DNA of 64,000 bases from Rhodospirillales bacterium (GTDB lineage Bacteria > Pseudomonadota > Alphaproteobacteria > ATCC43930 > CGMCC-115725), in NCBI GenBank assembly GCA_947473305.1, contig CANJCB010000004.1:1-64000 (forward strand). Direction: 5' to 3'. The position numbers and the translations under genes are program-made. The notes under the pieces were generated by a model. It did not search any database. It saw nothing but the letters and a program-made list of their open reading frames with translations, and had not been told where the DNA came from. Positions 8,553-17,993 of the stretch are shown one piece after another (the stretch's first letter is position 1; each line of letters starts with the position of its first letter).

Positions 8553-9209
8553 ATGACCGAAACGGAAGCGCCGGACGCAGAAGCGATCGAAGCAGGCCGG
8601 ATTCTGTTCACCCAGGCCTGCGAGTTTGTGGCCGGCGCGACCAACGTCGGGGCGCTCCCGCCGGATACCCTCATCGAGGTCGCGGTCGCCGGCCGGTCCA
8701 ACGTCGGCAAATCCAGTCTCCTGAACGCGCTGACCGGCCAGAATGCCCTGGCCCGCACCTCCCATACGCCGGGACGCACCCGGCAGGTCAATTTCTTCGA
8801 TCTCGGGCATCGTCTGATGCTGGTGGATCTGCCGGGCTATGGCTATGCCGAGGCACCGAAGACCGATATCCACGCCTGGCAGGAACTGATCCGCTCCTAT
8901 CTCAGGGGGCGGGCGAGCCTGCGCCGCGTCCTCCTGTTGATCGACGCGCGCCATGGGATCAAACCGACCGACCTGCCGCTCATGATCATGCTCGACCAGA
9001 GCGCGGTCTCTTATCAGATCGTCTTGACCAAGGCCGACAAGGTCAAGAAGGGCGAACTCGACGCCCGGATCGCCGCGACCAAGGCCGAGCTTTCGCGCCA
9101 CACCGCCGCCCATCCCGACCTCCACCTCACCAGCGCCCATGAGGGCGCCGGCATCGCCGAGCTGCGGGCAACCCTCGCCGCGCTGGCGGCTCCGGCTCAA
9201 CCGAGATAA
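8553..9209 (+). CDS. engB: Ribosome biogenesis GTPase EngB (YihA/YsxC)
   Basis: A 218-residue TRAFAC-class GTPase. The G1 loop is AGRSNVGKSSLLNAL, switch I contains TSHTPGRTRQVNFF, G3 is LVDLPGYGYAEAPK and G4 is VLTKADKVKKG. The SHTPGRTRQ segment is distinctive for EngB. It takes part in assembly of the large ribosomal subunit. It belongs to the rpmH-yidC transcription unit, only 7 bases after yidC, an arrangement conserved in alphaproteobacteria. Confidence 0.96.
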   Translation: MTETEAPDAEAIEAGRILFTQACEFVAGATNVGALPPDTLIEVAVAGRSNVGKSSLLNALTGQNALARTSHTPGRTRQVNFFDLGHRLMLVDLPGYGYAEAPKTDIHAWQELIRSYLRGRASLRRVLLLIDARHGIKPTDLPLMIMLDQSAVSYQIVLTKADKVKKGELDARIAATKAELSRHTAAHPDLHLTSAHEGAGIAELRATLAALAAPAQPR

Positions 9210-9218
9210 ATTCCCGCC

Positions 9219-10124
9219 ATGACCGATCCCAAAGCCCCGCCGCCGATCCCCGCCAACAAGGCCTCCGTCCTCTCCGAGGCGCTTCCCTATTTCCGCCGCT
9301 ATTCGGGCAAGAAGATCGTCGTCAAATACGGCGGCCACGCCATGGGTGACGAGGCGATCGCCGATATGTTCGCCCGCGACGTGGTGCTGCTGAAGCAGGT
9401 GGGCGTCGAGCCCATCGTGGTCCACGGCGGCGGCCCCCAGATCGGCCAGATGCTGGACCGCCTCAAGATCAAGAGTTCCTTCATCGACGGGCTGCGCGTC
9501 ACCGACAAGGAGACGGTCGAGATCGTCGAGATGGTCCTCTCAGGCTCCATCAACAAGCAGCTCGTCGGCGCGATCAACAACGCCGGCGGGCTGGCCATCG
9601 GGCTCTCCGGCAAGGATGGGAACCTGATCCGTGCGCGGAAGCTCCGCCGCACCAAGGCCGATCCCGACAGCAACATCGAGAAGATCCTGGACTTGGGCTT
9701 CGTGGGCGAGCCCAGAGAGATCAACGCCCGGGTCCTCGAAATCTTCGAGAGCTCGGACATCATCCCGGTGATCGCGCCGATCGGTGTCGGCGACGCGGGC
9801 GAGACCTATAACATCAACGCTGACACCGCCGCGGGCGCTGTCGCGGCAGCCGTGGGTGCGACCCGCTTCCTGCTGCTGACGGATGTGGCGGGCGTTCTCG
9901 ACAAGCAGAAGAAACTCATCCCCGAACTCAGCATCGCCCAGGCCAAGGCCCTGATTGCAGACGGCACGATCTCCGGCGGCATGATCCCCAAGATCGAAAC
10001 CTGCATCGAGGCGGTCGAGGGCGGTGTCGAGGCGGCGGTCATCATCGACGGAAGGGTGCCCCATTCGATCCTTCTCGAGTTGTTCGCCGAGGGCGCCGGC
10101 ACGCTTATCCGCGCCAACACTTGA
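9219..10124 (+). CDS. argB: Acetylglutamate kinase
   Basis: This 301-residue enzyme phosphorylates N-acetyl-L-glutamate in the second step of arginine synthesis. Amino-acid kinase landmarks are visible: [14 protein letters not shown] (phosphate-binding lysine and glycine loop), [21 protein letters not shown]-like [19 protein letters not shown] and [10 protein letters not shown], then [10 protein letters not shown] near the C terminus. It follows engB by 9 bases, continuing the long plus-strand operon. Length fits the arginine-inhibited class with an N-terminal extension, though feedback regulation cannot be judged from sequence alone. Confidence 0.96.
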   Translation: MTDPKAPPPIPANKASVLSEALPYFRRYSGKKIVVKYGGHAMGDEAIADMFARDVVLLKQVGVEPIVVHGGGPQIGQMLDRLKIKSSFIDGLRVTDKETVEIVEMVLSGSINKQLVGAINNAGGLAIGLSGKDGNLIRARKLRRTKADPDSNIEKILDLGFVGEPREINARVLEIFESSDIIPVIAPIGVGDAGETYNINADTAAGAVAAAVGATRFLLLTDVAGVLDKQKKLIPELSIAQAKALIADGTISGGMIPKIETCIEAVEGGVEAAVIIDGRVPHSILLELFAEGAGTLIRANT

Positions 10125-10137
10125 GGAAAGGGCCAGC

Positions 10138-10554
10138 ATGTCCGCGATCACGCTTCGTGGCCTCGACCATGTGGTCCTGCGCGTTACCGACATGGAACGG
10201 GCCAAGCGCTTCTATTGCGATGTGCTCGGCTGCTCCGTCGCCAAAGAGCGGCCTGACCTCGGTCTTATCCATCTGAAAGCCGGCCGGTCCATGATCGACC
10301 TCTCCATCGTCGATGGACTGCGCGGCAAGGAAGGCGGAGCCCCGCCCGGCAAGGAAGGCCGCAACGTCGACCATTTCGCCCTGCAGATCGAAAGCTTCGA
10401 CGAAGCGGCGCTCCGGGCGGAACTCGCCAAGCACGGCGTCGGCGTGGATCTGGTGGCCAAGCGCTTCGGAGCGGAAGGGACGGGCATGTCGCTCTATCTT
10501 TACGATCCCGACGGCAACAAGGTCGAGCTCAAGGGCCCGTCGGAAGGCCCCTGA
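10138..10554 (+). CDS. VOC (glyoxalase/bleomycin-resistance) family protein
   Basis: A 138-residue protein with the paired beta-alpha-beta-beta-beta fold of the vicinal oxygen chelate superfamily: LDHVVLRVTDMERAKRFYCDVLG at the N terminus and LYLYDPDGNKVELKGP at the C terminus. His (LDH), a central VDHFAL His and the final Glu (KVEL) are the likely metal ligands. The ATG at 10138 is preceded by a good ribosome site (GAGGAAAGG) and is preferred over upstream codons inside argB. Its stop overlaps the next start (TGATG). The substrate is unknown; similar small proteins are often annotated as glyoxalases without proof. Confidence 0.85.
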   Translation: MSAITLRGLDHVVLRVTDMERAKRFYCDVLGCSVAKERPDLGLIHLKAGRSMIDLSIVDGLRGKEGGAPPGKEGRNVDHFALQIESFDEAALRAELAKHGVGVDLVAKRFGAEGTGMSLYLYDPDGNKVELKGPSEGP

Positions 10555-11246
10555 TGACGCCCGCACCGCGCGGCGGCCGGCCGCTCCATGAGATCGAGAC
10601 CTGGGTTTTCGATCTCGACAACACGCTTTATCCCGCCGCCTGCAATCTCTTCGTGCTGATCGAAAAGCGCATGAACGAGTTCATCGCCGAGGAATTCAAG
10701 GTCAGCCTCGAAGAGGCGCATGAGATCCGCCGCGCCTATTTCCTGAAGCACGGCACGACGCTCCGCGGCCTCATGCTGGACAACGGCATGCACCCGAAGC
10801 GCTTCCTCGATTACGTCCATGAGGTCGATCTTTCGAGCATCCCCGCCAATCCAGCACTCATTCAGGCGTTGGAGGACCTGCCGGGCCGCAAGATCGTCTT
10901 CACCAACGGCTCGCACCGGCATGCGGAACGCATCCTCGACTGGCTGTCGATCTCCCATCATTTCAGCGGGATCTTCGACATCGTCGCCTGCGATTATGTC
11001 CCGAAACCGGATCCCTCGGGCTATCAGACCCTGATCCGCCGCCACGATTTCGATCCCCGATCCGCCCTCATGGTCGAGGATATCGCCAAGAATCTGAAAC
11101 CCGCCGCGGCGCTCGGCATGACGACGGCTTGGATCAAGGGCGTGAAGGACTGGCAGGTTGCCGATCTCCAGGAAGATCATATCCACCATGTGGTCGACGA
11201 CCTGGTGCCCTGGCTGGTCGAGGCGGCGAAGAAGCCGGTCGTCTGA
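10554..11246 (+). CDS. HAD-family hydrolase, pyrimidine 5'-nucleotidase type
   Basis: A 230-residue haloacid-dehalogenase-superfamily enzyme. Motif I is [12 protein letters not shown] (nucleophile and acid Asp), motif II is [13 protein letters not shown], motif III Lys lies in [12 protein letters not shown], and motif IV is [17 protein letters not shown]. The DNTLYP form of motif I and the insertion between motifs I and II match the SDT1/pyrimidine 5'-nucleotidase subgroup, so it probably dephosphorylates UMP/CMP-like nucleotides. It overlaps the preceding gene by one base and is the last gene before a hairpin at 11252-11269. Confidence 0.85.
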   Translation: MTPAPRGGRPLHEIETWVFDLDNTLYPAACNLFVLIEKRMNEFIAEEFKVSLEEAHEIRRAYFLKHGTTLRGLMLDNGMHPKRFLDYVHEVDLSSIPANPALIQALEDLPGRKIVFTNGSHRHAERILDWLSISHHFSGIFDIVACDYVPKPDPSGYQTLIRRHDFDPRSALMVEDIAKNLKPAAALGMTTAWIKGVKDWQVADLQEDHIHHVVDDLVPWLVEAAKKPVV

Positions 11247-11251
11247 GGTTT

Positions 11252-11269
11252 CCCGGCCTTTCGGCCGGG
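11252..11269 (+). terminator. Hairpin between the HAD gene and dapD; possible terminator
   Basis: CCCGGCC and GGCCGGG form a perfect 7-bp stem around a TTTC loop, starting 6 bases after the upstream stop codon. Only two T residues follow, so it is at best a weak intrinsic terminator. A TTGACA hexamer begins directly after it (11270-11275), about 60 bases before the dapD ATG, and may be the -35 element of a separate dapD promoter; no good -10 hexamer is seen 17 bases downstream. Confidence 0.45.
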
Positions 11270-11335
11270 TTGACACCCTATTCCCGCTGCCGCATGGTTC
11301 GGCCCTCTTTCCCAAGCACTTCCGGTAGAAGCCTC

Positions 11336-12178
11336 ATGTCCAACGCCGATCTCGAAGCGACCATCAACGCCGCCTGGGAGGCGCGCGACACCCTCAACGG
11401 CGGCACCAAGGGGCCGATGCGCGAGGCCGTGAACGCGGCGCTCGGCGGGCTCGACGACGGGTCCTTCCGCGTGGCCGAAAAGATCGACGGAAAATGGGAG
11501 GTCCGGCAGTGGCTCAAGAAGGCCGTGCTGCTGTCCTTCCGCCTCAACGACATGGAAGCCATCGCGGGCGGCCCCGATGGGGCGACCTGGTGGGACAAGG
11601 TGCCTTCCAAGTTCGACGGCTGGGATGCGGCGCAATTCCGCAAGGCGGCCTTCCGGGCGGTGCCGAACTGTATCGTGCGACGCTCGGCCTATATCGCGCC
11701 GGGCGTCGTCTTGATGCCAAGCTTCGTCAATGTGGGCGCCCATGTGGGCGAGAATTCCATGGTCGATACCTGGGCCACGGTCGGCTCCTGTGCGCAAATC
11801 GGGAAGAACTGCCATCTTTCGGGAGGCGTCGGAATCGGCGGCGTGCTGGAACCCCTTCAGGCTGAACCCGTCATCATCGAGGACAATTGTTTCGTCGGCG
11901 CCCGCAGCGAGGTCGTCGAGGGCGTGATCGTCGAAACCGGATCGGTCCTGGCCATGGGCTGCTTCATCAGTTCGACCACCAAGATCGTCGACCGGGCCAC
12001 GGGCGAAGTCACCATGGGGCGGGTTCCCTCCTATTCGGTGGTTGTCCCGGGCAGCCTGCCGGGCAACCCGCTGCCCAACGGGAAGCCGAGCCCCAGCCTC
12101 AGCTGCGTCGTGATCGTCAAGCGGGTGGACGAGAGGACCCGCGCCAAGACCGCGATCAACGACCTTCTCCGGGACTGA
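11336..12178 (+). CDS. dapD: 2,3,4,5-tetrahydropyridine-2,6-dicarboxylate N-succinyltransferase
   Basis: This 280-residue enzyme transfers succinyl from succinyl-CoA to tetrahydrodipicolinate in the lysine/diaminopimelate pathway. The left-handed beta-helix is evident from hexapeptide-type repeats through [42 protein letters not shown] and [35 protein letters not shown] near the C terminus is typical of DapD. The ATG at 11336 gives the usual length and the family's N terminus ([15 protein letters not shown]). It is followed after 10 bases by dapE, the third-next enzyme of the same pathway. Confidence 0.96.
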   Translation: MSNADLEATINAAWEARDTLNGGTKGPMREAVNAALGGLDDGSFRVAEKIDGKWEVRQWLKKAVLLSFRLNDMEAIAGGPDGATWWDKVPSKFDGWDAAQFRKAAFRAVPNCIVRRSAYIAPGVVLMPSFVNVGAHVGENSMVDTWATVGSCAQIGKNCHLSGGVGIGGVLEPLQAEPVIIEDNCFVGARSEVVEGVIVETGSVLAMGCFISSTTKIVDRATGEVTMGRVPSYSVVVPGSLPGNPLPNGKPSPSLSCVVIVKRVDERTRAKTAINDLLRD

Positions 12179-12188
12179 GGGTTTCCCG

Positions 12189-13340
12189 ATGACAGGCCCG
12201 ATCGAACCGGCCGCGCTGGCGGCGGACCTCATCCGCTGCGAGAGCGTGACACCCCGCGACGAAGGGGCATTGGGGGTGCTGGCCAAGGCGCTCGAAGGCT
12301 TGGGCTTCACCTGTCACCCCCTGGAATTCACCGAGCCCGGCACCGATCCGGTCAAGAACCTCTATGCCAGGCTCGGCGCCGACTGCCCCAATTTCTGCTA
12401 TGCGGGCCATACCGATGTGGTGCCGCCGGGCAACCTTAAATCCTGGTCCATCGACCCCTTCGCCGCAGAGATCCACGACGGTTATCTCTATGGCCGTGGC
12501 GCGGTGGACATGAAGGGCGGTATCGCGAGCTTCGTCACCGCGACCGACCGTTTCCTGCGCGCCCGCAACGGCAAGTTCAAAGGGTCGATCAGCCTTCTCA
12601 TCACCGGCGACGAGGAAGGTGTAAACATCAACGGCACCCGCAAGGTGCTGGATTGGCTGGAGGCGCGCGGCGAAACCCTGGATGCCTGCATCGTCGGCGA
12701 GCCCACCAACGCCAAGTCCCTGGGCGACATGATGAAGATCGGCCGTCGCGGAAGCCTGACCGGCCATCTGACTGTCCATGGCATCTCGGGCCACGCCGCC
12801 TATCCGCATCTGGCGGACAATGCCGCTCATCGCATCGTGCGGATGCTCCATGCACTGACCAGCGAGCCTCTCGACGAGGGCACCGCGCATTTTCAGGCCT
12901 CCTCCCTTCAGGTCTCGACAGTGGACGTGGGAAACCCGACCACCAACGTGATCCCGGCGGAGGCTAAGGCGTCCTTCAACGTCCGCTTTAACGACCTCTG
13001 GACCAGCGAGACCCTGCAGGCCTGGATCGAGGAGCGGCTGGAACGCGAGGGCGGGCGCTGGGATCTCGCCGTCCGTGTGAGCGGCGAATCCTTCCTGGTC
13101 CCGCCGGGGCAGGTCAGCGATCTTCTGACCGAGGCGATCGGCCAAGTGACCGGCGAAACCCCCGATCTCAGCACCACGGGCGGTACCTCGGACGCACGCT
13201 TCATCCACCGTTTCTGCCCGCTGGCGGAATTCGGGCTCGTCGGCCTCACCATGCATAAGGTGGACGAGCGGGTGGCGCTCAAGGATCTGGAGAACCTCGC
13301 CGAGATCTATCGGATCTTCCTCGACCGTTATTTCGCCTGA
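12189..13340 (+). CDS. dapE: Succinyl-diaminopimelate desuccinylase
   Basis: A 383-residue M20-family dizinc hydrolase that releases succinate from N-succinyl-LL-diaminopimelate. The catalytic-domain motifs are [12 protein letters not shown] (first His/Asp), [14 protein letters not shown] (bridging Asp), TGDEEG (Glu pair) and [12 protein letters not shown]; the dimerisation domain follows at about 180-290 ([23 protein letters not shown]), and the last metal His is in TMHKVDERV. Partnered with dapD ten bases upstream. It supplies meso-diaminopimelate for peptidoglycan as well as lysine. Confidence 0.96.
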   Translation: MTGPIEPAALAADLIRCESVTPRDEGALGVLAKALEGLGFTCHPLEFTEPGTDPVKNLYARLGADCPNFCYAGHTDVVPPGNLKSWSIDPFAAEIHDGYLYGRGAVDMKGGIASFVTATDRFLRARNGKFKGSISLLITGDEEGVNINGTRKVLDWLEARGETLDACIVGEPTNAKSLGDMMKIGRRGSLTGHLTVHGISGHAAYPHLADNAAHRIVRMLHALTSEPLDEGTAHFQASSLQVSTVDVGNPTTNVIPAEAKASFNVRFNDLWTSETLQAWIEERLEREGGRWDLAVRVSGESFLVPPGQVSDLLTEAIGQVTGETPDLSTTGGTSDARFIHRFCPLAEFGLVGLTMHKVDERVALKDLENLAEIYRIFLDRYFA

Positions 13341-13345
13341 CGGAC

Positions 13346-13915
13346 ATGGCGCTGCTGCAAGATCTATCGACCGGCATTTCCGGCGCCTGGCGGCTCATGC
13401 GCGCCGATCCACGCGGGATGCTCCTCTTCACCCGCACGGTGGAGGAATGCCGGCGCTCCTTCATGGCGGGCGTGATCCTCTTTCCGATTTTCATGCTCAT
13501 CATGGCCATGAACCGGGAGCCGGAGGTTTGGGAGGCGGTCGGGCCCGCGCGCATCCTGGCGGTCGAAACCATCGGCTATGTCGTGCGCTGGACCGTCTTC
13601 CCGCTGGCTTCCCTGCCGCTCTGCGTCTGGCTCGGGCGAGGACAACTCTATCCGGGATTCATCACCGCCTATAACTGGGCGCAGGTGCTGGAGACCGTTC
13701 CCCTCGCCCTTCTCGTAGCGCTTTCCGCAATGGGTTTCATAAGCAAGGATGCGCTGTCGGTCCTGTTTCTCGTGGTCCTGGTGCTGTCCCTGATCTACGA
13801 GGGCTTCATCGCCTGGGCGGCGCTTCGCATTCCGAGGCTCGCGGTCTTCGCCATGGTGCTGCTGGATATTACCGCGGCGGAATTCGTGAACCGGCTCACC
13901 GGGAGCTTTTATTGA
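13346..13915 (+). CDS. Integral membrane protein of unknown function
   Basis: A 189-residue hydrophobic protein with four to five likely membrane segments: around 35-52 (FMAGVILFPIFMLIMAM), 70-95, 118-135 (LALLVALSAMGFI), and 138-180 (VLFLVVLVLSLIYEGFIAW). The N-terminal TGISGAWRLMRADPRGMLLF is amphipathic. Layout suggests the Yip1-like class, but no diagnostic motif lets me assign a role. It starts 5 bases after dapE and overlaps the next gene by four bases, so it belongs to the dap transcription unit. Confidence 0.75.
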   Translation: MALLQDLSTGISGAWRLMRADPRGMLLFTRTVEECRRSFMAGVILFPIFMLIMAMNREPEVWEAVGPARILAVETIGYVVRWTVFPLASLPLCVWLGRGQLYPGFITAYNWAQVLETVPLALLVALSAMGFISKDALSVLFLVVLVLSLIYEGFIAWAALRIPRLAVFAMVLLDITAAEFVNRLTGSFY

Positions 13916-14532
13916 CGCAGAGCGAGCACCGGACATCCGAGGTCCTGTCTACACTCGCCGCCCGGCACGAAGGTGAGCGTATCTCTCTCCAGGACCTGCT
14001 CGACGCGTTGAAGGACCAGGGTTTCGGGCTTCTGCTTCTGGTTCTGGCGCTGCCCAACGCGATACCCGGGCCGATGATCCCGGGCTTCTCGCTGGTCTTC
14101 GCCCTGGGGCTTATCCCGCTGGGCTTGCAGATGATGTGCGGCAGCCATGAGCCGCGCCTTCCCCGCTGGCTGCTCCGCCGCTCCTTCGACAAGGAGATGT
14201 TCCGCCGCTTCGCCGGCCGGACGGCGCCCTTCCTGGCCCGCACCGAGCGCTGGCTCAAACCGCGCCCCAATTGGCTGACATCGAGCCTTGGCGAGAAGTT
14301 CATCGGCGGCGCCGTCGTCGTGTTCAGCCTTGTCCTGGCCCTACCCGTACCCTTCGGCAATCTGCCTCTGGGGCTCGGGATTTCGGTGATCGCCTGCGGG
14401 ATGCTGGAGGGCGATGGCGTCGCACTCTGGATCGGGCTGATCGGCAGCGGGGTGGCGCTGGCCTGGAACCTGCTCATCCTCTTCGCCGGGGCTGAGGTGC
14501 TGATGTTCCTGGGTCTTCAACTCGTCGGATAG
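13912..14532 (+). CDS. Exopolysaccharide synthesis ExoD-like membrane protein
   Basis: A 206-residue protein resembling the ExoD family: a soluble N terminus with ISLQDLLDALKDQGFGLLLL, then repeated hydrophobic helices with ALPNAIPGPMIPGFSLVFA, a charged middle (PRLPRWLLRRSF), and VFSLVLALPVPFGNLPLGLGI. In Rhizobium ExoD affects exopolysaccharide production and alkaline tolerance, but its biochemical role is unknown. The start is TTG at 13912, overlapping the previous stop (TTGA). A small hairpin (TTCCCGC-GTT-GCGGGAA, 14543-14559) follows the stop and might end the operon. Confidence 0.8.
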   Translation: MTQSEHRTSEVLSTLAARHEGERISLQDLLDALKDQGFGLLLLVLALPNAIPGPMIPGFSLVFALGLIPLGLQMMCGSHEPRLPRWLLRRSFDKEMFRRFAGRTAPFLARTERWLKPRPNWLTSSLGEKFIGGAVVVFSLVLALPVPFGNLPLGLGISVIACGMLEGDGVALWIGLIGSGVALAWNLLILFAGAEVLMFLGLQLVG

Positions 14533-14603
14533 GTTCCCGGGCTTCCCGCGTTGCGGGAAAGCGTGGTCGGCGACATAGCACCGTTCCTTACCGCAACATT
14601 TGT

Positions 14604-14633
14604 TTGTCGGCATCGCTCGATAGCGACTACTAT
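14604..14633 (+). promoter_or_regulatory. Possible promoter of the aldehyde dehydrogenase gene
   Basis: TTGTCG (14604-14609) and TACTAT (14628-14633) are separated by 18 bases, 33 bases before the ATG at 14666. The -10 element is good and the -35 element partial. An ATTG-CCAA-CAAT inverted repeat (14632-14643) overlaps the expected start point and might be an operator; four-base arms are too short to be sure. Confidence 0.35.
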
Positions 14634-14665
14634 TGCCAACAATAAACAATGCCGGAGGGTCTCCC

Positions 14666-16099
14666 ATGTATCCCGAAGTCCAGCTTTTCATCGACGGCAC
14701 CTGGCGTCCCGCCCGGAGCGGCAAACGCATCCCCGTGATCAATCCCTCGACCGAGGAAGAGATCGGCAGCGTGGCCCATGCCGGGATCGAGGATCTGGAC
14801 GAGGCGCTGGCCGCCGCCGACAAGGGTTTCAAGATCTGGCGCAAGACCTCCGCCTATGAGCGCGCCAAGGTCCTGCGCAAAGTCGCCGATCTCTTGCGCC
14901 AGCGCGCCGATAGCATCGCCATGATGCTCTCGCTGGAGAACGGCAAGCCTCTGGATCTCGCCAAGATGGACACCCTGCAGACAGCGGATGCGGTCGAGTG
15001 GTTCGCCGGCGAGTGCAGCCGCGCCTATGGCCGGGTGATACCCGCGCGGGCGGACGGCATCTATCAGCTCGTGGTGAAGGAGCCGGTTGGCCCGGTGGCC
15101 GCCTTCGGCCCCTGGAACGTGCCGGTCAATACCATCGGCAAGAAGATCTGCGTCGCGCTGGCGGCGGGCTGCTCGGTCATCGCCAAATCGGCGGAAGAGA
15201 CCCCGGCCTCGGCGGCGGAAGTGGTCCGCGCCTTCGGCGACGCGGGCGTGCCGGCGGGGGCGGTGAACCTCGTCTTCGGCATCCCGTCGCAGATTTCCGA
15301 ATACCTCATCCCGCATCCGGTGATCCGCAAGGTGTCCTTCACGGGCTCGACCGTGGTGGGCAAGCAGCTCGCGGCGCTGGCCGGCAAGCATATGAAACGG
15401 GTGACCATGGAGCTGGGCGGCCATTCGCCCTGCATCGTCTTCGACGATATCGATGTCGATGCCATCGCCAAGATGCTGACCCTCACCAAGTTCCGGAACA
15501 CCGGGCAAGGCTGCATCACGCCGACCCGCGTCATCGTCCAGGATAAGATCTACGATCAGTTCCTGGAGCGCTATGTGGCGCATGCCAAGCAGGTGAAGGT
15601 CGGCGACGGCCTCGTCCCCGGCAGCTTCATGGGTCCCCTCGCCAACCCTCGCCGTCTCACCGCCATGGAAGGCTTCGTAGCCGACGCCGTCCAGCACGGC
15701 GCCACCATCGCAACCGGCGGCAAGCGGATCGGCAACAAGGGCTATTATTACGAGCCCACTATCCTCAGCAACGTGCCCAAGACCGCCCGCTGCATGAACG
15801 AGGAGCCTTTCGGTCCTCTGGCGCTCGTCAACCGCTTCACCGAATTCGAGGAGGCCATCGAAGAGGCCAACCGCCTGCCCTATGGCCTGGCGGCCTATGC
15901 CTATACCCGCTCCAACAAGCGGGCGACGGCGGTGGCGGCGCAGGTCGAGGCCGGCATGGTCTCGATCAACCACCACGGTCTGGCGCTGGTCGAAACCCCC
16001 TTCGGCGGCGTCAAGGATTCAGGCATCGGCTCCGAAAGCGGCATCGAGGCCATGGACGCCTATATGAATCATAAGTTCGTAACCCAGGCGAGCGCCTAG
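14666..16099 (+). CDS. NAD(P)-dependent aldehyde dehydrogenase, succinate-semialdehyde dehydrogenase-like
   Basis: A 477-residue member of the aldehyde dehydrogenase superfamily. The catalytic motifs are VTMELGGHSPCIVFDD (general base Glu) and NTGQGCITPTRVIV (nucleophilic Cys), with the coenzyme-binding FTGSTVVGKQLA and the N-terminal FIDGTWRPARSGKRIPVINPS. It converts an aldehyde to the carboxylic acid. The C-terminal region (PFGGVKDSGIGSESGIEA) resembles succinate-semialdehyde dehydrogenases (GabD type), but substrate cannot be fixed. ATG at 14666 has a GGAGGG ribosome site six bases before it. It is monocistronic; its stop codon overlaps that of truA on the other strand. Confidence 0.88.
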   Translation: MYPEVQLFIDGTWRPARSGKRIPVINPSTEEEIGSVAHAGIEDLDEALAAADKGFKIWRKTSAYERAKVLRKVADLLRQRADSIAMMLSLENGKPLDLAKMDTLQTADAVEWFAGECSRAYGRVIPARADGIYQLVVKEPVGPVAAFGPWNVPVNTIGKKICVALAAGCSVIAKSAEETPASAAEVVRAFGDAGVPAGAVNLVFGIPSQISEYLIPHPVIRKVSFTGSTVVGKQLAALAGKHMKRVTMELGGHSPCIVFDDIDVDAIAKMLTLTKFRNTGQGCITPTRVIVQDKIYDQFLERYVAHAKQVKVGDGLVPGSFMGPLANPRRLTAMEGFVADAVQHGATIATGGKRIGNKGYYYEPTILSNVPKTARCMNEEPFGPLALVNRFTEFEEAIEEANRLPYGLAAYAYTRSNKRATAVAAQVEAGMVSINHHGLALVETPFGGVKDSGIGSESGIEAMDAYMNHKFVTQASA

Positions 16100-16833
16100 T
16101 ACCGGACACTCGTGAGGTAAAGGCCGTCGGGGGGTGCTGTCGGTCCCCCGCGGGTGCGGTCCCTGGCCTCGAAGGCCTCCTGGAGCTGCGCCTTCGTCCA
16201 TTTGCCGGAGCCGACGAGCTTCAGCGTGCCGGTCATGTTCCGCACCTGATGGTGGAGGAAGGACCGCGCCTCGGCGACGATCCGGATTTCCTCGCCCTCG
16301 CGGGTCACATCCAGACGGTCCAGCGTCCGGATCGGCGATTTCGCCTGGCACAGCGAATCCCGGAAAGTCGTAAAATCATGCTTGCCGAGAAGCATCTGCG
16401 CCGCTTCCTGCATGGCGTCGGCGTCGAGCGGCGTTCCCACATGCCAAACCCGGTTCGCGAGCAGCATCGGGGGCGCGCGGCGGTTCAGGATCCGGTAGAG
16501 ATAGGCCCGCCCCTTGGCGGAGAACCGCGCCTCCCAGTCATCCGGCACTTCCTCGACCATGAGCACGGAAACCGCCGCCGGGCGCAGATGGAAATTAAGC
16601 CCGCTGCGGATGATTTCGTGATCCATGGCTTTGGTAAGATCGACCTGGGCGACCTGGCCCATGGCATGCACGCCGGAATCCGTCCGCCCCGCGCCATAAA
16701 CCCTCGCGGCCTCGCCGCAGAGGCGCTCGACAGCGGTCTCCAGGACCTCCTGAACCGAAAGCCCGTTGGGCTGGCGCTGCCAGCCGACAAGGCTGGTACC
16801 GTCGTATTCGATGGTCAGCTTGTAGCGGGGCAT
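16096..16833 (-). CDS. truA: tRNA pseudouridine(38-40) synthase TruA
   Basis: A 245-residue pseudouridine synthase acting on the anticodon arm of tRNAs. Diagnostic features are [21 protein letters not shown] at the N terminus (given here in part), the catalytic Asp in [16 protein letters not shown], and [13 protein letters not shown]. The ATG at 16833 gives the family length; longer readings run into fmt. It overlaps fmt by 19 bases and is the last gene of a def-fmt-truA series on the minus strand. Confidence 0.95.
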   Translation of the reverse strand: MPRYKLTIEYDGTSLVGWQRQPNGLSVQEVLETAVERLCGEAARVYGAGRTDSGVHAMGQVAQVDLTKAMDHEIIRSGLNFHLRPAAVSVLMVEEVPDDWEARFSAKGRAYLYRILNRRAPPMLLANRVWHVGTPLDADAMQEAAQMLLGKHDFTTFRDSLCQAKSPIRTLDRLDVTREGEEIRIVAEARSFLHHQVRNMTGTLKLVGSGKWTKAQLQEAFEARDRTRGGPTAPPDGLYLTSVRY

Positions 16834-17756
16834 GACAGCAAGCTTCCCGTCGGGACCGCATGACCGCGCAGGAAGGAGGCCGCATCCGCCGGCTTTCCCC
16901 CTGCCCGCTGGAGCATGAGACAGCGCAACGCGGCTTCGCCGCAAGCGACGGTGAGCCGGTCGTCGAGCACCGTGCCGGGCTCGGCATTGCCTTTTCCGGG
17001 GACCGGCTCGGCGTCGAGGAGCTTCACCCGCTCCGTCCCGATCTCGAACCAGACGCCGGGCCAGGGATTGAGCGCGCGCACGACCCGGTCGAGTTCCGCC
17101 GCCGGACGCCGCCAATCGACGCGTCCCTCGTCGCGGTCGAGCTTCTTCGCATAGGTCGAGCCTTCCGGGGGTTGCGCTTCGGGTTTCAGACTTCCCGAGG
17201 CTACGCCCTCCAGCGCCTCGACCGCCAGCCGCGCGCCCATCTCCGCGAGTTTGTCGTGCAGTTCAGCTGCCGTGGTGCGGGGACCGATGGGGACACTGCC
17301 CTTCAGAAGCATCGGCCCGGTGTCGAGGCCGGCATCCATCTGCATGATGGTGATGCCCGTCTCGGCATCTCCGGCCAGGATCGACCTCTGTAACGGTGCG
17401 GCGCCCCGCCAGCGCGGCAGGAGCGAGCCATGGACGTTGAGACAACCGAGGCGCGGTGCTGCCAGCACCGCTTTCGGCAGGATGAGGCCATAGGCCGCCA
17501 CCACCGCCGCATCGAGCTTCAGCGCGGCGAAGCTCTCCGCCTCGTCGGGCGTCAATTTCACTGGATGGCGCAGTGGCAGCCCGGCCTCTCCCGCAAAACG
17601 CTGCACCGGCGACGGCTGGAGCTTGTGACCCCGGCCGGCCGGACGGGGCGGCTGACAATAGACGGCGGCGATCTCGTGTCCCGCCTCTAGAAGCGCGCGC
17701 AGGGTCGGCACCGCGAAATCCGGCGTGCCCATGAAGGCGAGGCGGAGTTTGGTCAT
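16815..17756 (-). CDS. fmt: Methionyl-tRNA formyltransferase
   Basis: A 313-residue enzyme that formylates initiator Met-tRNA using 10-formyltetrahydrofolate. The N-terminal formyltransferase domain shows [34 protein letters not shown], the catalytic stretch [19 protein letters not shown] and [11 protein letters not shown]. The C-terminal domain follows from about residue 205. The ATG at 17756 matches other Fmt proteins ([14 protein letters not shown]); the 13-codon upstream extension is not family-like. It is transcribed after def and before truA. Confidence 0.96.
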   Translation of the reverse strand: MTKLRLAFMGTPDFAVPTLRALLEAGHEIAAVYCQPPRPAGRGHKLQPSPVQRFAGEAGLPLRHPVKLTPDEAESFAALKLDAAVVAAYGLILPKAVLAAPRLGCLNVHGSLLPRWRGAAPLQRSILAGDAETGITIMQMDAGLDTGPMLLKGSVPIGPRTTAAELHDKLAEMGARLAVEALEGVASGSLKPEAQPPEGSTYAKKLDRDEGRVDWRRPAAELDRVVRALNPWPGVWFEIGTERVKLLDAEPVPGKGNAEPGTVLDDRLTVACGEAALRCLMLQRAGGKPADAASFLRGHAVPTGSLLSCPATS

Positions 17757-17785
17757 GGCAGAAGAACAAGTCCTTCTCCGGCCGA

Positions 17786-17951
17786 GGCGAAGCATCGCTT
17801 CGCCCGCCGACAGCGCAAGTTCGCTTGCACGAAAGGCAGGGGGGAGAAAGGTTGGGATGAGGTGGATGTTGATGAAAAACTGGGTCTATTGAAGCGAGAC
17901 ACACAGCCCCACCTCACCCTACCCTCTCCCCCCCAGAGGGGCGGAGAGGGT
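17786..17951. repeat. Hairpin-rich spacer between def and fmt, with a CCCTCTCC/GGAGAGGG palindrome
   Basis: The 237-base gap between fmt and def has no gene but three inverted repeats. GGCGAAGC-ATC-GCTTCGCC (17786-17804) is a perfect 8-bp stem. GCAAG-TTCG-CTTGC (17815-17828) is a 5-bp stem. ACCCTCTCC (17921-17929) pairs with GGAGAGGGT (17943-17951) around a C/G-rich loop that can itself pair. The last resembles the larger palindrome at 25181-25257, with the same CTCACCCT and CTCTCCC words. Such clustered hairpins are a common form of dispersed intergenic repeat in alphaproteobacteria. Confidence 0.6.
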
Positions 17952-17993
17952 TCATGAGAGAAAGCGGCGTTCTTCGAAACCAAATCTTTCAAA

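Noticed and set aside
11252-11340. Riboswitch before dapD
   Set aside because: The 90-base leader has one small hairpin and no lysine-riboswitch-like set of stems.
14632-14643. ATTG-CCAA-CAAT as a firm operator
   Set aside because: Four-base arms are too short to be trusted; noted only as part of the possible promoter.
17757-17993. CRISPR-like repeats
   Set aside because: The hairpins differ from one another and there is no regular repeat-spacer spacing.
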